From an uncultured Collinsella sp. (GTDB lineage: Bacteria > Actinomycetota > Coriobacteriia > Coriobacteriales > Coriobacteriaceae), in NCBI GenBank assembly GCA_902464035.1, contig CABQHT010000005.1:1-55233 (forward strand): DNA of 55,233 nt, given 5' to 3'. Position numbers and translations under genes: made by a program. The notes under the pieces were generated by a model, which saw nothing but the letters and a program-made list of their open reading frames with translations, was not told where the DNA came from and made no database searches. Positions within the stretch are counted from its first letter, which is position 1. Each line of letters starts with the position of its first letter. Positions 54,267-55,233 of this stretch are shown piece by piece.

Positions 54267-55055
54267 TTACATTTCTCCGCCTTGGAGCGAACACCAAGCA
54301 CCTTGCGCGTCGGTGGTGAGAATCACCGGACCGTCATTGGTAATGGCGACGGTGTTCTCATAGTGCGCGGCGGGCAGGTGGTCGTTGGTCGTAACAATCC
54401 AACCGTCGGAGCCCGTGCTCACATGGTTGGACCCCATCGTAACCATCGGCTCGATGGCAATGACCATGCCGGCCTGGAGGCGAACGCCCCTCCCCTTCTT
54501 TCCATAGTTAGGAACGTTGGGGTCCTCGTGCATCACGCGGCCAATGCCATGGCCCACATAGTCGCGAAGCACGCCGTAACCGTGAGACTCGGCGAGGGAC
54601 TGAACGGCATAACCGACGTCCCCGATATGGTTACCGGGAACAGCCTGCTCGATGGCAGCCTTAAGGCAATCGCGCGTGACCTCGCACAAAGCCTTGGCTT
54701 CGGGCGTAGGGGTACCGACGAAAAACGTCCAAGCGTTATCGCCGACCCAACCGTCGACAACGGCTCCCGTATCGATGGAGATGATATCGCCATCGCGCAG
54801 GATCATGTCGGGGTTGGGAATACCGTGGACCACGGCATCGTTGATCGATGCGCAGATGGTCCCCGGGAATCCGCCGTAACCCTTAAAGGCCGGGGTGCCG
54901 CCATGCATGCGGATAATCTGCTCCGCGAGCTGATCGAGCTCAAAAGTCGAAACGCCGGGGCGCACCATGGCTCCAACGTGGCGGAGCGCCATCTTAGATA
55001 GCGCTCCTGCCTTCTTCATCTGCTCGATTTGCGTTGCAGACTTAATCTTGATCAT
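54267..55055 (-). CDS. map: Methionine aminopeptidase, type I
   Basis: Removes the N-terminal Met from new proteins. 262 aa with the pita-bread metal site: HGIPNPD, DIISIDTGAVVDGWVGDNAW (two metal Asp), GHGIGRVMHEDP (His) and AIEPMVTMG (Glu). No N-terminal zinc extension. Its ATG overlaps the adk stop (ATGA), so the two are translationally coupled. Confidence 0.96.
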   Translation of the reverse strand: MIKIKSATQIEQMKKAGALSKMALRHVGAMVRPGVSTFELDQLAEQIIRMHGGTPAFKGYGGFPGTICASINDAVVHGIPNPDMILRDGDIISIDTGAVVDGWVGDNAWTFFVGTPTPEAKALCEVTRDCLKAAIEQAVPGNHIGDVGYAVQSLAESHGYGVLRDYVGHGIGRVMHEDPNVPNYGKKGRGVRLQAGMVIAIEPMVTMGSNHVSTGSDGWIVTTNDHLPAAHYENTVAITNDGPVILTTDAQGAWCSLQGGEM

Positions 55056-55233
55056 AGACCGAGAGCCTCTTTGACATCCCCGTACACGGTCTCGCGAGCC
55101 TGGTCACCGTTGACCGACTTGAGCAGACCCTGGCCACGATAGTAGTCGACGAGCGGGCTCGTGGACTTCTCGTAGACGTCGAGACGGTTCTTGATGGTCT
55201 CGGGCTTGTCGTCGTCGCGCTGATACATCTCGC
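55052..55233 (-). CDS. adk: Adenylate kinase, C-terminal end only
   Basis: The last 60 codons of adenylate kinase: YQRDDDKPETIKNRLDVYEK, then TSPLVDYYRGQGLL, including the conserved RxDD...RL region of the LID and C-terminal part. The 5' portion lies beyond the right edge. It precedes map as in most ribosomal protein clusters. Confidence 0.93.
   Translation of the reverse strand, partial: EMYQRDDDKPETIKNRLDVYEKSTSPLVDYYRGQGLLKSVNGDQARETVYGDVKEALGL

Overview
The window is GC-rich, compact bacterial chromosome of Actinomycetota type. Most likely it comes from a gut Coriobacteriia relative of Collinsella. That is inferred from the split transketolase, the actinobacterial-style RF2 and ribosomal proteins, the gene layout and the many short palindromic repeats; no rRNA marker is present. 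Nearly all genes lie on the minus strand. Many start codons are settled by good GGAGG-type ribosome binding sites, often at GTG or TTG.

Layout. 1-3524: 5' part of gltB (glutamate synthase large subunit), running off the left edge. 3525-6436: gpmA and mntH on the plus strand, bracketed by two arrays of 57-bp inverted-repeat units on a strict 80-bp period. 6437-7173: rubredoxin and a flavin reductase. 7381-9023: smpB, a TPR-like gene, tRNA-Glu(CTC) and tRNA-Gln(CTG). 9290-10194: a hypothetical gene, a pair of 46-bp hairpin repeats and an ArsC/Spx-like reductase. 10287-14730: a complete MurNAc catabolic operon murR-murQ-murP-mupG. 14935-20802: VanZ-like protein, orphan serine recombinase, RNase R, FtsX and FtsE (FtsE with a long N-terminal extension). 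20803-25440: a large palindrome, split transketolase, a YitT-type membrane protein and RF2. 25440-28981: secA and L31.

29206-36165 looks like an accessory island. It has a 68-bp repeat at each end, two ABC-2 type transport systems (one a fused permease-ATPase, one an ATPase plus an internally duplicated permease), a divergent DUF2975-like membrane protein with a small Xre/Cro-type regulator, and a truncated tyrosine recombinase. 36341-45540: an ACT-domain protein, citrate synthase, two Cof-type HAD phosphatases, adenine deaminase, TyrRS and a U32 peptidase-like protein. 45703-50676: a class A PBP, ArgR, a GT2-like protein and TruA. 50769-55233: the distal end of the ribosomal protein cluster, transcribed adk-map-infA-rpmJ-rpsM-rpsK-rpsD-rpoA-rplQ and closed by a strong terminator.

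The least explained signals are the 80-bp inverted-repeat arrays, the island at 29-36 kb, an RF2 whose stop-codon tripeptide reads SPT instead of SPF, and several separate families of short palindromes placed between genes. All protein calls rest on motifs and recalled family features; no database search was possible.
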